From contig NZ_CP014544.1 of assembly GCF_001586255.1 (NCBI RefSeq), forward strand, positions 1,023,501-1,087,500: 64,000 nucleotides of DNA, written 5' to 3'. Below are positions 17,524-25,770 of this stretch, one piece after another. Position 1 is the first letter of the stretch. The number at the start of each line of letters is the position of its first letter. Source of the stretch: Zhongshania aliphaticivorans. Its GTDB lineage: Bacteria > Pseudomonadota > Gammaproteobacteria > Pseudomonadales > Spongiibacteraceae. A program made the translations under genes and the position numbers. A model generated the notes under the pieces. It was not told the DNA's origin, did no database searches, and saw only the letters and a program-made list of their open reading frames with translations.

Positions 17524-18411
17524 ATGGCGAATATAGCGTTTATTGGTTTAGGGAATATGGGCGGGCCAATGGCTGCCAATCTGGTTAAAGCTGGCCATCA
17601 GGTCACGGTTTTTGACTTGGTGGACGCCGCGATGGATGCGGTTGTTGCCCAGGGAGCCAGCAAAGCGGCCACGGCATTGGACGCGCTCGCTGGCGCTGAT
17701 ACCGTGATAACCATGTTACCTGCGGGCAAGCATGTGGCTGGCCTATACCTTGGTGACGAAGGTTTGATCGCGAAGGCGAGCACCGGTACTTTGTTTATGG
17801 ATTGCAGCACTATCGATGCTGAAACCGCCCGCAAGGTTGGCGAGGCAGCAACGGCGCAGGGTTTGCAAATGCTGGATGCCCCGGTATCTGGTGGCGTTAA
17901 GGCCGCGCAGGCTGGCACGCTGGCCTTTATGTGTGGTGGCGATACAGCGGCTTTTGAACGGGGCAAAAAAGTCCTTGAGGGCATGGGGAAAAATATTTTT
18001 CTTGCTGGGGATCACGGCGCCGGTCAGATCGCTAAAATCTGCAATAATATGCTCCTTGCAGTACACATGATAGGCACCGCAGAAGCACTGCAATTGGGTG
18101 CAAACAATGGCCTAGATCCTAAGGTATTGTCAGAGATCATGCTCAACAGCTCTGGTAAGAACTGGTCGCTAGAAAACTACAATCCCTACCCGGACGTTAT
18201 GCCTACCGCGCCAGCGTCAAATGACTATAAGCCCGGCTTTATGGTGCAGCTCATGCTTAAGGATTTGGGACTAGCCATGGAAAATAGCTTGGTTACGCAA
18301 AGCGCGGTGCCAATGGGGTCACTGGCGCGCAGTCTGTACTCCTCGTTCTCTCAAAAAGGTAATGCCCAGCGCGATTTCTCCGCTATTTTGGAAATGTTTC
18401 AGTCTGAATAG
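17524..18411 (+). CDS. mmsB: 3-hydroxyisobutyrate dehydrogenase MmsB
   Basis: This 295-residue beta-hydroxyacid dehydrogenase begins with the NAD-binding motif FIGLGNMGGPMAANLVKAGH (residues 5-24). DAPVSGGVKAAQAGTLAFM (about 119-137) is the substrate loop, and the catalytic lysine lies in GAGQIAKICNNMLLA. It should oxidise 3-hydroxyisobutyrate to methylmalonate semialdehyde, the last listed step of this valine block. It lies 125 bases downstream of the hydrolase with a hairpin in between, and a strong terminator follows. Confidence 0.92.
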   Translation: MANIAFIGLGNMGGPMAANLVKAGHQVTVFDLVDAAMDAVVAQGASKAATALDALAGADTVITMLPAGKHVAGLYLGDEGLIAKASTGTLFMDCSTIDAETARKVGEAATAQGLQMLDAPVSGGVKAAQAGTLAFMCGGDTAAFERGKKVLEGMGKNIFLAGDHGAGQIAKICNNMLLAVHMIGTAEALQLGANNGLDPKVLSEIMLNSSGKNWSLENYNPYPDVMPTAPASNDYKPGFMVQLMLKDLGLAMENSLVTQSAVPMGSLARSLYSSFSQKGNAQRDFSAILEMFQSE

Positions 18412-18435
18412 TGCGCTACACGCGCTTTGCTAAAT

Positions 18436-18475
18436 AAAAAAGGCAGCTAGCGCTCAGGCGTTAGCTGCCTTTTTT
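18436..18475. terminator. Strong bidirectional terminator after mmsB
   Basis: A 13-bp stem (18441-18453 with 18458-18470) with a TCAG loop is flanked by A and T runs, so it can work on both strands. It closes the valine/isobutyrate block. Confidence 0.93.
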
Positions 18476-18546
18476 ATTTGCGTGTGGCGCCATTGCCCGG
18501 ACTTTGTGGCAAGGTAGGCTAGTGTTTATGTTGAGTAGCGTGAATT

Positions 18547-19062
18547 ATGGCTTTTGATGCTGGAACGGCAATTATTCTTATCGGTATGCCCGGGGCGGGT
18601 AAATCGACCATTGGTGTTCGCCTTGCAAGCCAACGCAGCATGCCTTTGATTGATACCGATCGCCTTATTGAGCAGCGTGAAGGCTTAACATTGCAGGCGA
18701 TACTTGATCAGCGCGGCTATTTAGCGCTGCGTGAGATCGAAGCGCAGGTCTTGATCAATCACTGCTTCACCGGCCAGATTGTCGCCACCGGTGGTAGCGC
18801 TGTATACAGCGCCGAGGCCATGGCCCATTTGAAGCGCTTTGGCCCCTGTGTATTTTTGGATATTCCCCTAGACGAGATTCTTCGTCGGGTGCAGAACCTT
18901 GATAGTCGCGGTATTGCCGGGCCGTCAGGCTCAAGTTTGGCTGAGGTCTACGCCGAGCGCCTGCCGCTCTATAGACAGTATGCCGATATTGTCATTGATG
19001 GCGCTAACCTGGATGAATTGACCCTACTGGCAGAGGTTGAGACGGCGTTAAAGACCTTCTAA
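18547..19062 (+). CDS. Shikimate-kinase-family small-molecule kinase
   Basis: This 171-residue protein has the P-loop GMPGAGKST near 13-21, LIDTDRLIE near 35-43, and an ALREIE segment that matches the shikimate-binding Arg region. The usual GGG substrate motif reads GGS (ATGGSAVY near 79-86). The enzyme family phosphorylates shikimate or related diols. It is not beside aroB or other aromatic pathway genes, so it may be a second paralog with another substrate. Independent terminators precede it and its downstream genes are spaced, so it may be monocistronic. Confidence 0.75.
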   Translation: MAFDAGTAIILIGMPGAGKSTIGVRLASQRSMPLIDTDRLIEQREGLTLQAILDQRGYLALREIEAQVLINHCFTGQIVATGGSAVYSAEAMAHLKRFGPCVFLDIPLDEILRRVQNLDSRGIAGPSGSSLAEVYAERLPLYRQYADIVIDGANLDELTLLAEVETALKTF

Positions 19063-19170
19063 GAATATGCAGGCCACTGAGAGTGCAAAGAGCGCGGTGA
19101 GTACGTTAAGCTAGGGAAATAGATTTAAGGCACAGAACTGCCAAAATAACGAGAAGGACCCCCACCCCTA

Positions 19171-19668
19171 ATGCCTGTAAAAGCCTATACCTGTATTGAA
19201 ATCAGCAAAGAAGACTTGAAGTTTTCCGGTGCGCATTTCACCATTTTTTCCGCCACCGAGCGGGAGCGTCTGCACGGCCATAATTTCAAGGTCAGTTTAT
19301 TGTTAACCGCCGATGTGGGTGACAATGGCATGTGTTTTAGTTATGTGGAGATTAAAACCCGCTTGCGTAAGCTCTGTGCCCAGCTCGATGAGTACACCTT
19401 GCTGCCCGCAGCGTCACCGTTTATGCAGATTCGCACTGAGGGTGCGCAATACATTGCTGAGTTCAATGGCGAGGAAATTCCCTTTCTAATCTCAGATACC
19501 TTGGTCCTGCCAGTGCGCAATACCACTGTTGAGGAATTCGCCCGCTATCTATTAGAGCTCTTACTGCGTGACGCGCCGTTTATTGAGGGCAATGAAATTC
19601 GTGAGTTAATCATGAAAGTCTCTTCAGGTCCCGGTCAATGGGGCTCGGCGAGCTGGAGTCGGGATTAG
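19171..19668 (+). CDS. 6-pyruvoyl-tetrahydropterin synthase / QueD-family protein
   Basis: This 165-residue protein has the T-fold signature with the three zinc histidines H22 (SGAHF), H35 and H37 (RLHGHNF). The Cys usually found just before the HGH in QueD is absent: the stretch reads SATERERLHGH. Later motifs are NTTVEEFARYL and a C-terminal SSGPGQWGSASW instead of the common ET tail. It therefore belongs to a divergent PTPS branch and is probably not QueD. An SDR gene follows 91 bases downstream, which suggests pterin chemistry (a PTPS plus sepiapterin-reductase-like pair). Confidence 0.72.
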   Translation: MPVKAYTCIEISKEDLKFSGAHFTIFSATERERLHGHNFKVSLLLTADVGDNGMCFSYVEIKTRLRKLCAQLDEYTLLPAASPFMQIRTEGAQYIAEFNGEEIPFLISDTLVLPVRNTTVEEFARYLLELLLRDAPFIEGNEIRELIMKVSSGPGQWGSASWSRD

Positions 19669-19759
19669 CAGCGACGATGCTGCAGTGGCATAGCTGCATT
19701 AGACCAAGCTCAGGTCAAGGGCAGTTCAGAACACTAAGTTTGGCAACTGGGAATGAAAA

Positions 19760-20464
19760 ATGAAGAAAGTATTGATTGTCAGTGGCGGCAGCCAAGGTAT
19801 TGGCTACGCTACGGCGCAGCGATTCCAGGCTGAGGGCTACCGAATTGTTAACCTATCGCGCAGAGGTATCGCTTTAGAAGGTGCGGAACAGATCTGTGTC
19901 GATATGCAGCAAGCAGATTGGTTGCAAAGTTGTGGCGCAGAGCTGGCAGCCATTGCCGAGGATGCCGATCAGGTGGTGTTGCTGCACAATGCCGCCCGCC
20001 ATGACGGCGATAGCGTCGGTAATTTGGCCGCTGAAAACTTTCGGCAGGTATTGCAGGTCAACCTAGTGGCGCCGCAGCAGTTAAACGCGCTACTGATACC
20101 GCTAATGAAGCCGGGTTCCGCAATTCTTTATATGGGCTCAACCTTGAGTGAGAAGGCTGTGGCGGGCTGTGCTTCCTATATTGCCAGCAAGCACGGGGTT
20201 ATTGGTTTAATGCGGGCAACGACTCAGGATTTGATCGGCTCCGGAATTCATAGCGCGTGTATTTGCCCAGGTTTCACTGATACCGGCATGTTAAGAGGCA
20301 TGCTCGGTGATGATCCGGCGGTGTTGGCGGGCATCACTGGCATGGTCAGTTTTGGGCGTTTGATTGACCCTGCTGAAATTGCCGCAACAATTTGGTTCTG
20401 TGCAAGCAGTCCGGTTATTAACGGTAGTGTTATTCACGCTAACCTCGGGCAAATTGAACGCTAA
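19760..20464 (+). CDS. Short-chain dehydrogenase/reductase, possibly pterin-directed
   Basis: This 234-residue SDR has the Rossmann motif SGGSQGIGYA (residues 8-17), NAARHDG near 76 as the NAG-like motif, GSTLSEKA with the catalytic Ser, and SYIASKHG with the Tyr-x-x-x-Lys pair. ICPGFTDTGM follows. It is close to the PTPS-fold gene, so it may act as a sepiapterin or dihydropterin reductase. That is inference from context; the sequence alone only proves an NAD(P)-dependent SDR. Substrate unknown. Confidence 0.8.
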   Translation: MKKVLIVSGGSQGIGYATAQRFQAEGYRIVNLSRRGIALEGAEQICVDMQQADWLQSCGAELAAIAEDADQVVLLHNAARHDGDSVGNLAAENFRQVLQVNLVAPQQLNALLIPLMKPGSAILYMGSTLSEKAVAGCASYIASKHGVIGLMRATTQDLIGSGIHSACICPGFTDTGMLRGMLGDDPAVLAGITGMVSFGRLIDPAEIAATIWFCASSPVINGSVIHANLGQIER

Positions 20465-21055
20465 TCGGCTTTTTCGCCATTTTTTTGGCTCCTTATTTTC
20501 TGCATTATAATGGGGCGATATTGCTGATTTCAGTGTCGCACCCTTTCGATTTATTCCCCTCACTGGGCAATTTCAAATCCGCTCCTAAACACGGTCAGTC
20601 CGCTTGAATAGCGACTGTCGCTCACCCGTGCCGCGATTATTAACGCACCGCCACGCGGGGGCATGCTCGCTAATGTTTCTCTTATGATCCGCAATATTTT
20701 GTGATGGCCGCAATCTTGCTTAATCTTTAGTGAGCGATTTACTTTAAGTTTATGTATTTGTCTGCATAAATATTGTTGAAGCGCTTTAGGCATAAACCCT
20801 CGGCAGATAGGTAGTATCCAAGATGGTGGTGTGCGCTAATTCGCACCATGATTTTGCTGTCACTAGAATGTTTAAAAGTTTCGTGTACGAGCAAATATTT
20901 TTTTAGATTTATTCCGTAAATTATTGATAATCCAACTGGATGGTCATCTCGTAACGGAGTACAGTAAAGATGCTTGCACACATAAAGGGCGTTTAAAATA
21001 TCCTTGTCGTGGAGTTTTTTGGCGCCGCAGCACAGCACAGAAGGAGATTGCAAAG
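20465..21055. other. Long leader and promoter region upstream of yeaG
   Basis: This 591-bp gap holds no convincing gene. It contains a candidate sigma-54 promoter at 20705-20721. A transcript from there would carry a long untranslated leader of about 325 bases to ATG 21056. The leader contains no riboswitch that I can recognise. AAGGAG at 21041-21046 is the ribosome-binding site. Confidence 0.55.
20705..20721 (+). promoter_or_regulatory. Candidate sigma-54 promoter of yeaG-yeaH-ycgB
   Basis: TGGCCG-CAATC-TTGCTT has the invariant GG (20706-20707) and GC (20718-20719) with correct 12-base spacing, matching the -24/-12 consensus. In Escherichia coli the yeaGH operon is known to be induced through NtrC and sigma-54 under nitrogen starvation, which fits. 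The match is visual. Confidence 0.5.
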
Positions 21056-22978
21056 ATGGGCATATTAGACAATGTTCGTGAGCAATACCTGAAGGGGCGT
21101 GAAGAAGAAATGTCCCTTGAGGCCTATTTAGACCTCTGTCGTCAGGACCCACTTGCTTACGCAACCCCTGCGGAGCGTATGTTGGCCGCCATCGGCGAGC
21201 CAGAGCTTATTGACACCCGCAAAGACCCGCGTTTATCCCGTATTTTTTCTAATCGTCTTATTCCCCGCTACCCAGCCTTTGAGGAGTTTTATGGCCTCGA
21301 AGATGTTATTGCGCAGATTGTGGCGTTCTTTAAACACGCAGCTCAAGGTTTGGAGGAGCGCAAGCAGGTTCTGTATTTGCTGGGCCCCGTTGGCGGCGGT
21401 AAATCCTCCATCGCAGAAAGATTAAAAAAGTTAATGGAAGCGGCGCCAATTTATGCGCTGAAAGGCTCGCCAATTAATGAGTCGCCGCTGGGTTTGTTTG
21501 ACCCGCTGCGCGATGGCGAACAACTGGAAAAAGAATACGGTATTCCCACGCGCTATCTCACCGGCCTGTCTTCGCCGTGGGCAATTAAACGCCTAGATGA
21601 ATACGAAGGTGATTTAACAAAATTCCGCGTGGTACGAATTCAACCTTCGGTCTTGAAACAGGTTGCGGTTACAAAAACCGAACCCGGTGACGAGAACAAC
21701 CAAGATATATCCACCTTGGTCGGTAAGGTAGATATTCGTAAACTTGAAGCTTATGCCCAAGACGATCCCGATGCCTACTCTTATTCCGGTGGTCTGTGTT
21801 TAGCCAACCAAGGTCTGCTTGAATTTGTGGAGATGTTCAAAGCGCCCATCAAAATGCTGCACCCGCTGTTAACCGCTACCCAAGAGGGCAATTACAAGGG
21901 CACTGAAGGTTTCTCGGCGATCCCTTTCCAAGGGATTATTTTGGCTCACTCTAATGAGTCGGAGTGGCTGACTTTTAGAAACGACAAACACAACGAGGCG
22001 TTCCTTGATCGGGTGTATATCGTTAAGGTTCCCTATTGTTTGCAGGTGTCCGAAGAGGTCAAAATTTACGAGAAATTGATGCGCCACAGTTCCTTGTCTA
22101 AGGCGCCATGCGCACCCGGAACGCTGGAAATGTTGGCCCAGTTTACGGTTTTGTCTCGGCTCAAGGAGCCAGAGAATTCCAGTATTTACTCTAAAATGCG
22201 GGTCTATGATGGCGAATCCTTAAAAGACACCGATCCAGCTGCTAAATCCTTCCAAGAGTATCGCGATTACGCGGGCATCGACGAGGGCATGACCGGCATG
22301 TCGACCCGCTTTGCCTTTAAGGTATTGTCGGCGGTATTTAACTACGATAACGCCGAGATTGCCGCCAACCCCGTGCACTTAATGTATGTGCTGGAGCAGC
22401 GTATTCTTCGCGAGCAATTGCCGGAAGACACCCAGCGAACTTACCTAGAATTTATCAAGGGCTGGCTCGCAGTGCGCTACGCCGAGTATGTGGGTAAGGA
22501 AATTCAAACCGCTTATTTGGAATCGTACTCAGAGTACGGTCAAAATATTTTTGATCGCTACGTGACCTTTGCCGATTATTGGATTCAAGACGAAGATTAT
22601 CGCGACCCAGAAACCGGTGCAATTTTTGATCGCGGCACCTTAAATAGCGAATTGGAAAAAATTGAAAAACCCGCGGGCATTGCCAACCCTAAAGATTTCC
22701 GCAACGAAATAGTCAATTTTGTATTGCGGGCGCGGGCGCAAAACGAGGGTCGCAATCCCAGCTGGACTAGCTACGAGAAATTGCGTGAGGTCATTGAGAA
22801 AAAAATGTTCTCAAGTACCGAAGAGCTGTTGCCCGTTATTTCCTTCAATGCCAAAGCCTCAGTTGAAGACAAGCAGAAGCACGAGAACTTTGTGACGCGT
22901 ATGGTTGAGAAGGGGTATACCCCGAAACAGGTCAGACTGTTGTCCGAGTGGTATTTGCGGGTTAGAAAATCGGGTTAA
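21056..22978 (+). CDS. yeaG: PrkA-type serine protein kinase YeaG
   Basis: This 640-residue AAA+-like kinase belongs to the PrkA/YeaG family and is nearly collinear with E. coli YeaG. Start MGILDNVREQYL, RLSRIFSNRLIPRYPAFEEFYG, Walker A GPVGGGKS at 110-117, NNQDISTLVGKVDIRKLE, and the C-terminal RLLSEWYLRVRKS are conserved. The family phosphorylates proteins during nitrogen starvation and stationary phase, mechanism incompletely known. I chose ATG 21056 because AAGGAG lies 9 bases upstream; the upstream extension from 20924 lacks family similarity. It opens the operon with yeaH and ycgB. Confidence 0.95.
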   Translation: MGILDNVREQYLKGREEEMSLEAYLDLCRQDPLAYATPAERMLAAIGEPELIDTRKDPRLSRIFSNRLIPRYPAFEEFYGLEDVIAQIVAFFKHAAQGLEERKQVLYLLGPVGGGKSSIAERLKKLMEAAPIYALKGSPINESPLGLFDPLRDGEQLEKEYGIPTRYLTGLSSPWAIKRLDEYEGDLTKFRVVRIQPSVLKQVAVTKTEPGDENNQDISTLVGKVDIRKLEAYAQDDPDAYSYSGGLCLANQGLLEFVEMFKAPIKMLHPLLTATQEGNYKGTEGFSAIPFQGIILAHSNESEWLTFRNDKHNEAFLDRVYIVKVPYCLQVSEEVKIYEKLMRHSSLSKAPCAPGTLEMLAQFTVLSRLKEPENSSIYSKMRVYDGESLKDTDPAAKSFQEYRDYAGIDEGMTGMSTRFAFKVLSAVFNYDNAEIAANPVHLMYVLEQRILREQLPEDTQRTYLEFIKGWLAVRYAEYVGKEIQTAYLESYSEYGQNIFDRYVTFADYWIQDEDYRDPETGAIFDRGTLNSELEKIEKPAGIANPKDFRNEIVNFVLRARAQNEGRNPSWTSYEKLREVIEKKMFSSTEELLPVISFNAKASVEDKQKHENFVTRMVEKGYTPKQVRLLSEWYLRVRKSG

Positions 22979-23004
22979 TACTCAGTCAATGAAAGGGGCG
23001 TAAT

Positions 23005-24231
23005 ATGTCAATGATCATTGACCGCCGCCTGAATGATCGCAATAAAAACGCCAGCAATCGCCAGCGTTTTATCAGGCGTTACAAGGCGCAGCTGCGCAGA
23101 TCGGTCGCCGATATTGTCGCCGACCGCTCGATTACCGACATGTCGCGGGGCGGCGAAGTTGGTATTCCGGTTAAAGATATTTCCGAACCAAAGTTTCGCG
23201 TTGGCCGCGGTGGCGACCGCGAAATGGTACATCCCGGCAATAGGGAGTTCACTACCGGTGACCGTATCGCCAAGCCGCCTTCTGGTGGCGGTGGTGGTGG
23301 CGGCTCTGGCAGTGGCGAAGGTCAGGGCGAGGAAGGTCAAGACAACTTTATGTTCACACTCTCTAAAGAAGAGTTTATGAACTTGTTTTTTGACGATCTT
23401 GAACTGCCCCGCTTGGCGCGTAATGTGCTCGGTGATTCAAAGCAGTTTACCTATCGTCGTGCGGGTTACACGCCAAGTGGGGTGCCCGCAAATTTGTCGG
23501 TGCCGCGCTCCCTGCAAAACGCCATGGCCAGACGCATCGCCCTGCGCGCACCGTTGAATCGTGAATTAGCCGAATTAAAAGCGGGAGCTGGCACTGCTGA
23601 AGATATTGAGGCACTGGAAAAGCGGATTGAGCGAATTCCATTTTTAGACGAATACGATCTGCGTTTTCGTCATCGCGTAAAAGAACCCAAGCCAATTAGC
23701 CGTGCAGTGATGTTTTGCTTAATGGACGTGTCGGCGTCGATGTCGGAACAGAAGAAGGACCTGGCCAAGCGCTTTTTCACCTTGCTTTATCTTTTTCTTA
23801 GCCGTAAATACGAACACGTCGAGCTGGTCTTTATTCGTCACACCTCCAATGCAGAGGAGGTCGATGAGCAGGCGTTTTTTCACGACCCCCAAACTGGCGG
23901 TACCGTGGTGATGTCTGCGCTCAATTTAATGATCGAAATCCTCGAAGATCGCTACTCGCCGAGTCAGTGGAATATCTACGGCGCGCAAGTTTCCGACGGC
24001 GATGCCTTTGGCAGTGACCCTCAGCGTAGCGCGATGCGCCTCAGCAAAGATATTCTGCCCCTGTGCAGGTATTTCGCCTACGTCGAAATTCCCGACAGCC
24101 CTAGCAGTATTACTCCGCTGGCGGCGGCGTATAGCCAAATTCGCGACGCCACCTTTGCCATGAGTACGGTGATGGATCGCGGGGATGTTTACCCAGTGTT
24201 GCGGGAGCTGTTTCAGAGGGAGACTGCATGA
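23005..24231 (+). CDS. yeaH: YeaH, DUF444/UPF0229 VWA-like protein
   Basis: This 408-residue protein has a basic N-terminal half, a Gly-rich linker (residues 93-105, mostly Gly and Ser) and a C-terminal von Willebrand A-like domain. Its metal site D241-x-S243-x-S245 lies in LMDVSASMSEQKKD, and HTSNAEEV and GGTVVMSAL follow. It is the middle gene of the conserved yeaG-yeaH-ycgB operon, starts 27 bases after yeaG, and overlaps ycgB by 4 bases. YeaH is thought to cooperate with YeaG, but its activity is not known. Confidence 0.93.
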   Translation: MSMIIDRRLNDRNKNASNRQRFIRRYKAQLRRSVADIVADRSITDMSRGGEVGIPVKDISEPKFRVGRGGDREMVHPGNREFTTGDRIAKPPSGGGGGGGSGSGEGQGEEGQDNFMFTLSKEEFMNLFFDDLELPRLARNVLGDSKQFTYRRAGYTPSGVPANLSVPRSLQNAMARRIALRAPLNRELAELKAGAGTAEDIEALEKRIERIPFLDEYDLRFRHRVKEPKPISRAVMFCLMDVSASMSEQKKDLAKRFFTLLYLFLSRKYEHVELVFIRHTSNAEEVDEQAFFHDPQTGGTVVMSALNLMIEILEDRYSPSQWNIYGAQVSDGDAFGSDPQRSAMRLSKDILPLCRYFAYVEIPDSPSSITPLAAAYSQIRDATFAMSTVMDRGDVYPVLRELFQRETA

Positions 24232-25739
24232 GGCCATTGAAAGACAGCGTGTTATCGCGGGGTGGCGACTGGGACTTTGAGCTGTTGCAGCGCTACGATA
24301 AAGAAATTGGCATTATCGCCAAAGAGTTTGGCCTAGATACCTACCCCAATCAGATCGAGGTGATTGCCTCGGAACAAATGCTCGACGCCTACGCGTCTGT
24401 GGGTTTGCCAATAAGCTACGCGCACTGGAGTTACGGCAAGGAGTTTATTCAAAACGAGGAAGCCTACCGGCGCGGCCAGCGTGGCTTAGCCTATGAGCTG
24501 GTGATTAACTCCGACCCCTGTATTGCCTATTTAATGGAAGATAACAGCATGCCCATGCAGGCGCTGGTAATTGCCCACGCTTGCTACGGACACAATTCCT
24601 TTTTTAAAGGTAATTACTTGTTTAAGCAGTGGACCAGCGCCGACGCCATTGTCGATTACATGGTATTTGCTCGAAAGTATATTTTTGAGTGCGAGCAGCG
24701 TTACGGCGAAGATCGCGTAGAAGAGACCTTGGACGCCTGCCACGCCTTGATGGATCACGGCGTAGACCGCTTTCATCGGCCCTCGCCACTGTCGGCTGAG
24801 GATGAGCTCCAGCGCCAGCATGAGCGTGAAGAGCATGCCTGGAAACAGTACGACGATATTTGGCGCACTGTGCCACAAAAGCCCGATGACGGCGCAAGTG
24901 CAAAAAAGAAAAAGCGAGTATTCCCTCCTGAGCCTCAGGAAAACCTGCTGTATTTTATTGAAAAATACTCGCCGACACTTGAACCCTGGCAACGTGAGAT
25001 TGTGCGCATTGTGCGTAAGCTGGCCCAATATTTTTACCCCCAGGGTTTAACTAAAGTGATGAATGAGGGCTGGGCGACCTTTTGGCACTATACCTTGTTA
25101 AATAGCATGTACGACCGTGGTCTGGTGGATGACGGCTTTATGTTCGAAATTTTGCAGTCTCACACCAATGTGGTGATGCAGCCTGGTTTTGATCACCCCG
25201 GCTATTCAGGCATAAATCCCTATGCATTGGGCTTTGCGATGATGCGCGATATTCGACGCATCTGTGAAGAGCCTGATGAGGAGGATCGAGAGTGGTTCCC
25301 AGATATTGTCGATAAAGACTGGCGCGAGGTGCTGGACTTTGCCATGCGCAATTACAAAGATGAGTCTTTTATTGCCCAGTATTTATCCCCCAAGTTGATC
25401 CGTGAATTTCATTTGTTCGCCATTGCCGACGAGCACAAGGCTGATCATTTGCGGGTGGAGGCTATTCACAATGAAGAAGGCTACCGCGAGGTGAGGCGCT
25501 TACTCTCCAAACAATATAATCGCGATGTCTTAGTGCCAGATATTCAAATTGTGCGCTACGAGCACATGGGCGACCGATCCTTGGTATTGCGTTATAACCG
25601 CTTGCGGGAGCGGCCGCTTACCGACGACGCCACGGAAGTCCTTAAGCATCTTAGTCGCCTGTGGGGTTTTAAGGTCACCATGGAAGTATTTGAAGAAGGC
25701 AAAGGCGTTGTTGATAAAACCGAGGTCTCGCCGGTTTAA
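24228..25739 (+). CDS. ycgB: SpoVR-family protein YcgB
   Basis: This 503-residue cytoplasmic protein belongs to the SpoVR/YcgB family, recognised from KEFIQNEEAYRRGQRGLAYE (about 67-86), HACYGHNSFFKGNYLF (about 109-124), HADHLRVEAIHNEEGY, and the typical YSPTLEPWQREIVRIVRKLAQYFYPQ segment read in parts. SpoVR helps form the spore cortex in Bacillus, and in gammaproteobacteria it travels with yeaG-yeaH in stationary-phase responses. Function is otherwise unknown. It overlaps yeaH by 4 bases (ATGA) and is followed by a hairpin. Confidence 0.94.
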   Translation: MRPLKDSVLSRGGDWDFELLQRYDKEIGIIAKEFGLDTYPNQIEVIASEQMLDAYASVGLPISYAHWSYGKEFIQNEEAYRRGQRGLAYELVINSDPCIAYLMEDNSMPMQALVIAHACYGHNSFFKGNYLFKQWTSADAIVDYMVFARKYIFECEQRYGEDRVEETLDACHALMDHGVDRFHRPSPLSAEDELQRQHEREEHAWKQYDDIWRTVPQKPDDGASAKKKKRVFPPEPQENLLYFIEKYSPTLEPWQREIVRIVRKLAQYFYPQGLTKVMNEGWATFWHYTLLNSMYDRGLVDDGFMFEILQSHTNVVMQPGFDHPGYSGINPYALGFAMMRDIRRICEEPDEEDREWFPDIVDKDWREVLDFAMRNYKDESFIAQYLSPKLIREFHLFAIADEHKADHLRVEAIHNEEGYREVRRLLSKQYNRDVLVPDIQIVRYEHMGDRSLVLRYNRLRERPLTDDATEVLKHLSRLWGFKVTMEVFEEGKGVVDKTEVSPV

Positions 25740-25762
25740 AGACTAGCCGCATGGCTAGTCTT
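25739..25762. terminator. Hairpin between convergent ycgB and enoyl-CoA hydratase genes
   Basis: AAGACTAGCC (25739-25748) pairs with GGCTAGTCTT (25753-25762) around a 4-base loop. The T tail is weak, but the position between convergent genes suits a shared terminator. Confidence 0.6.
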
Positions 25763-25770
25763 AGTTCGTA

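Noticed and set aside
18547-19062. Naming the small kinase aroK
   Set aside because: The GGG substrate motif is GGS and there is no aroB or other aromatic pathway gene nearby.
23280-23320. Gly-codon-rich stretch in yeaH as a repeat element
   Set aside because: The Gly/Ser linker lies in frame in a conserved gene and is typical of the YeaH family.
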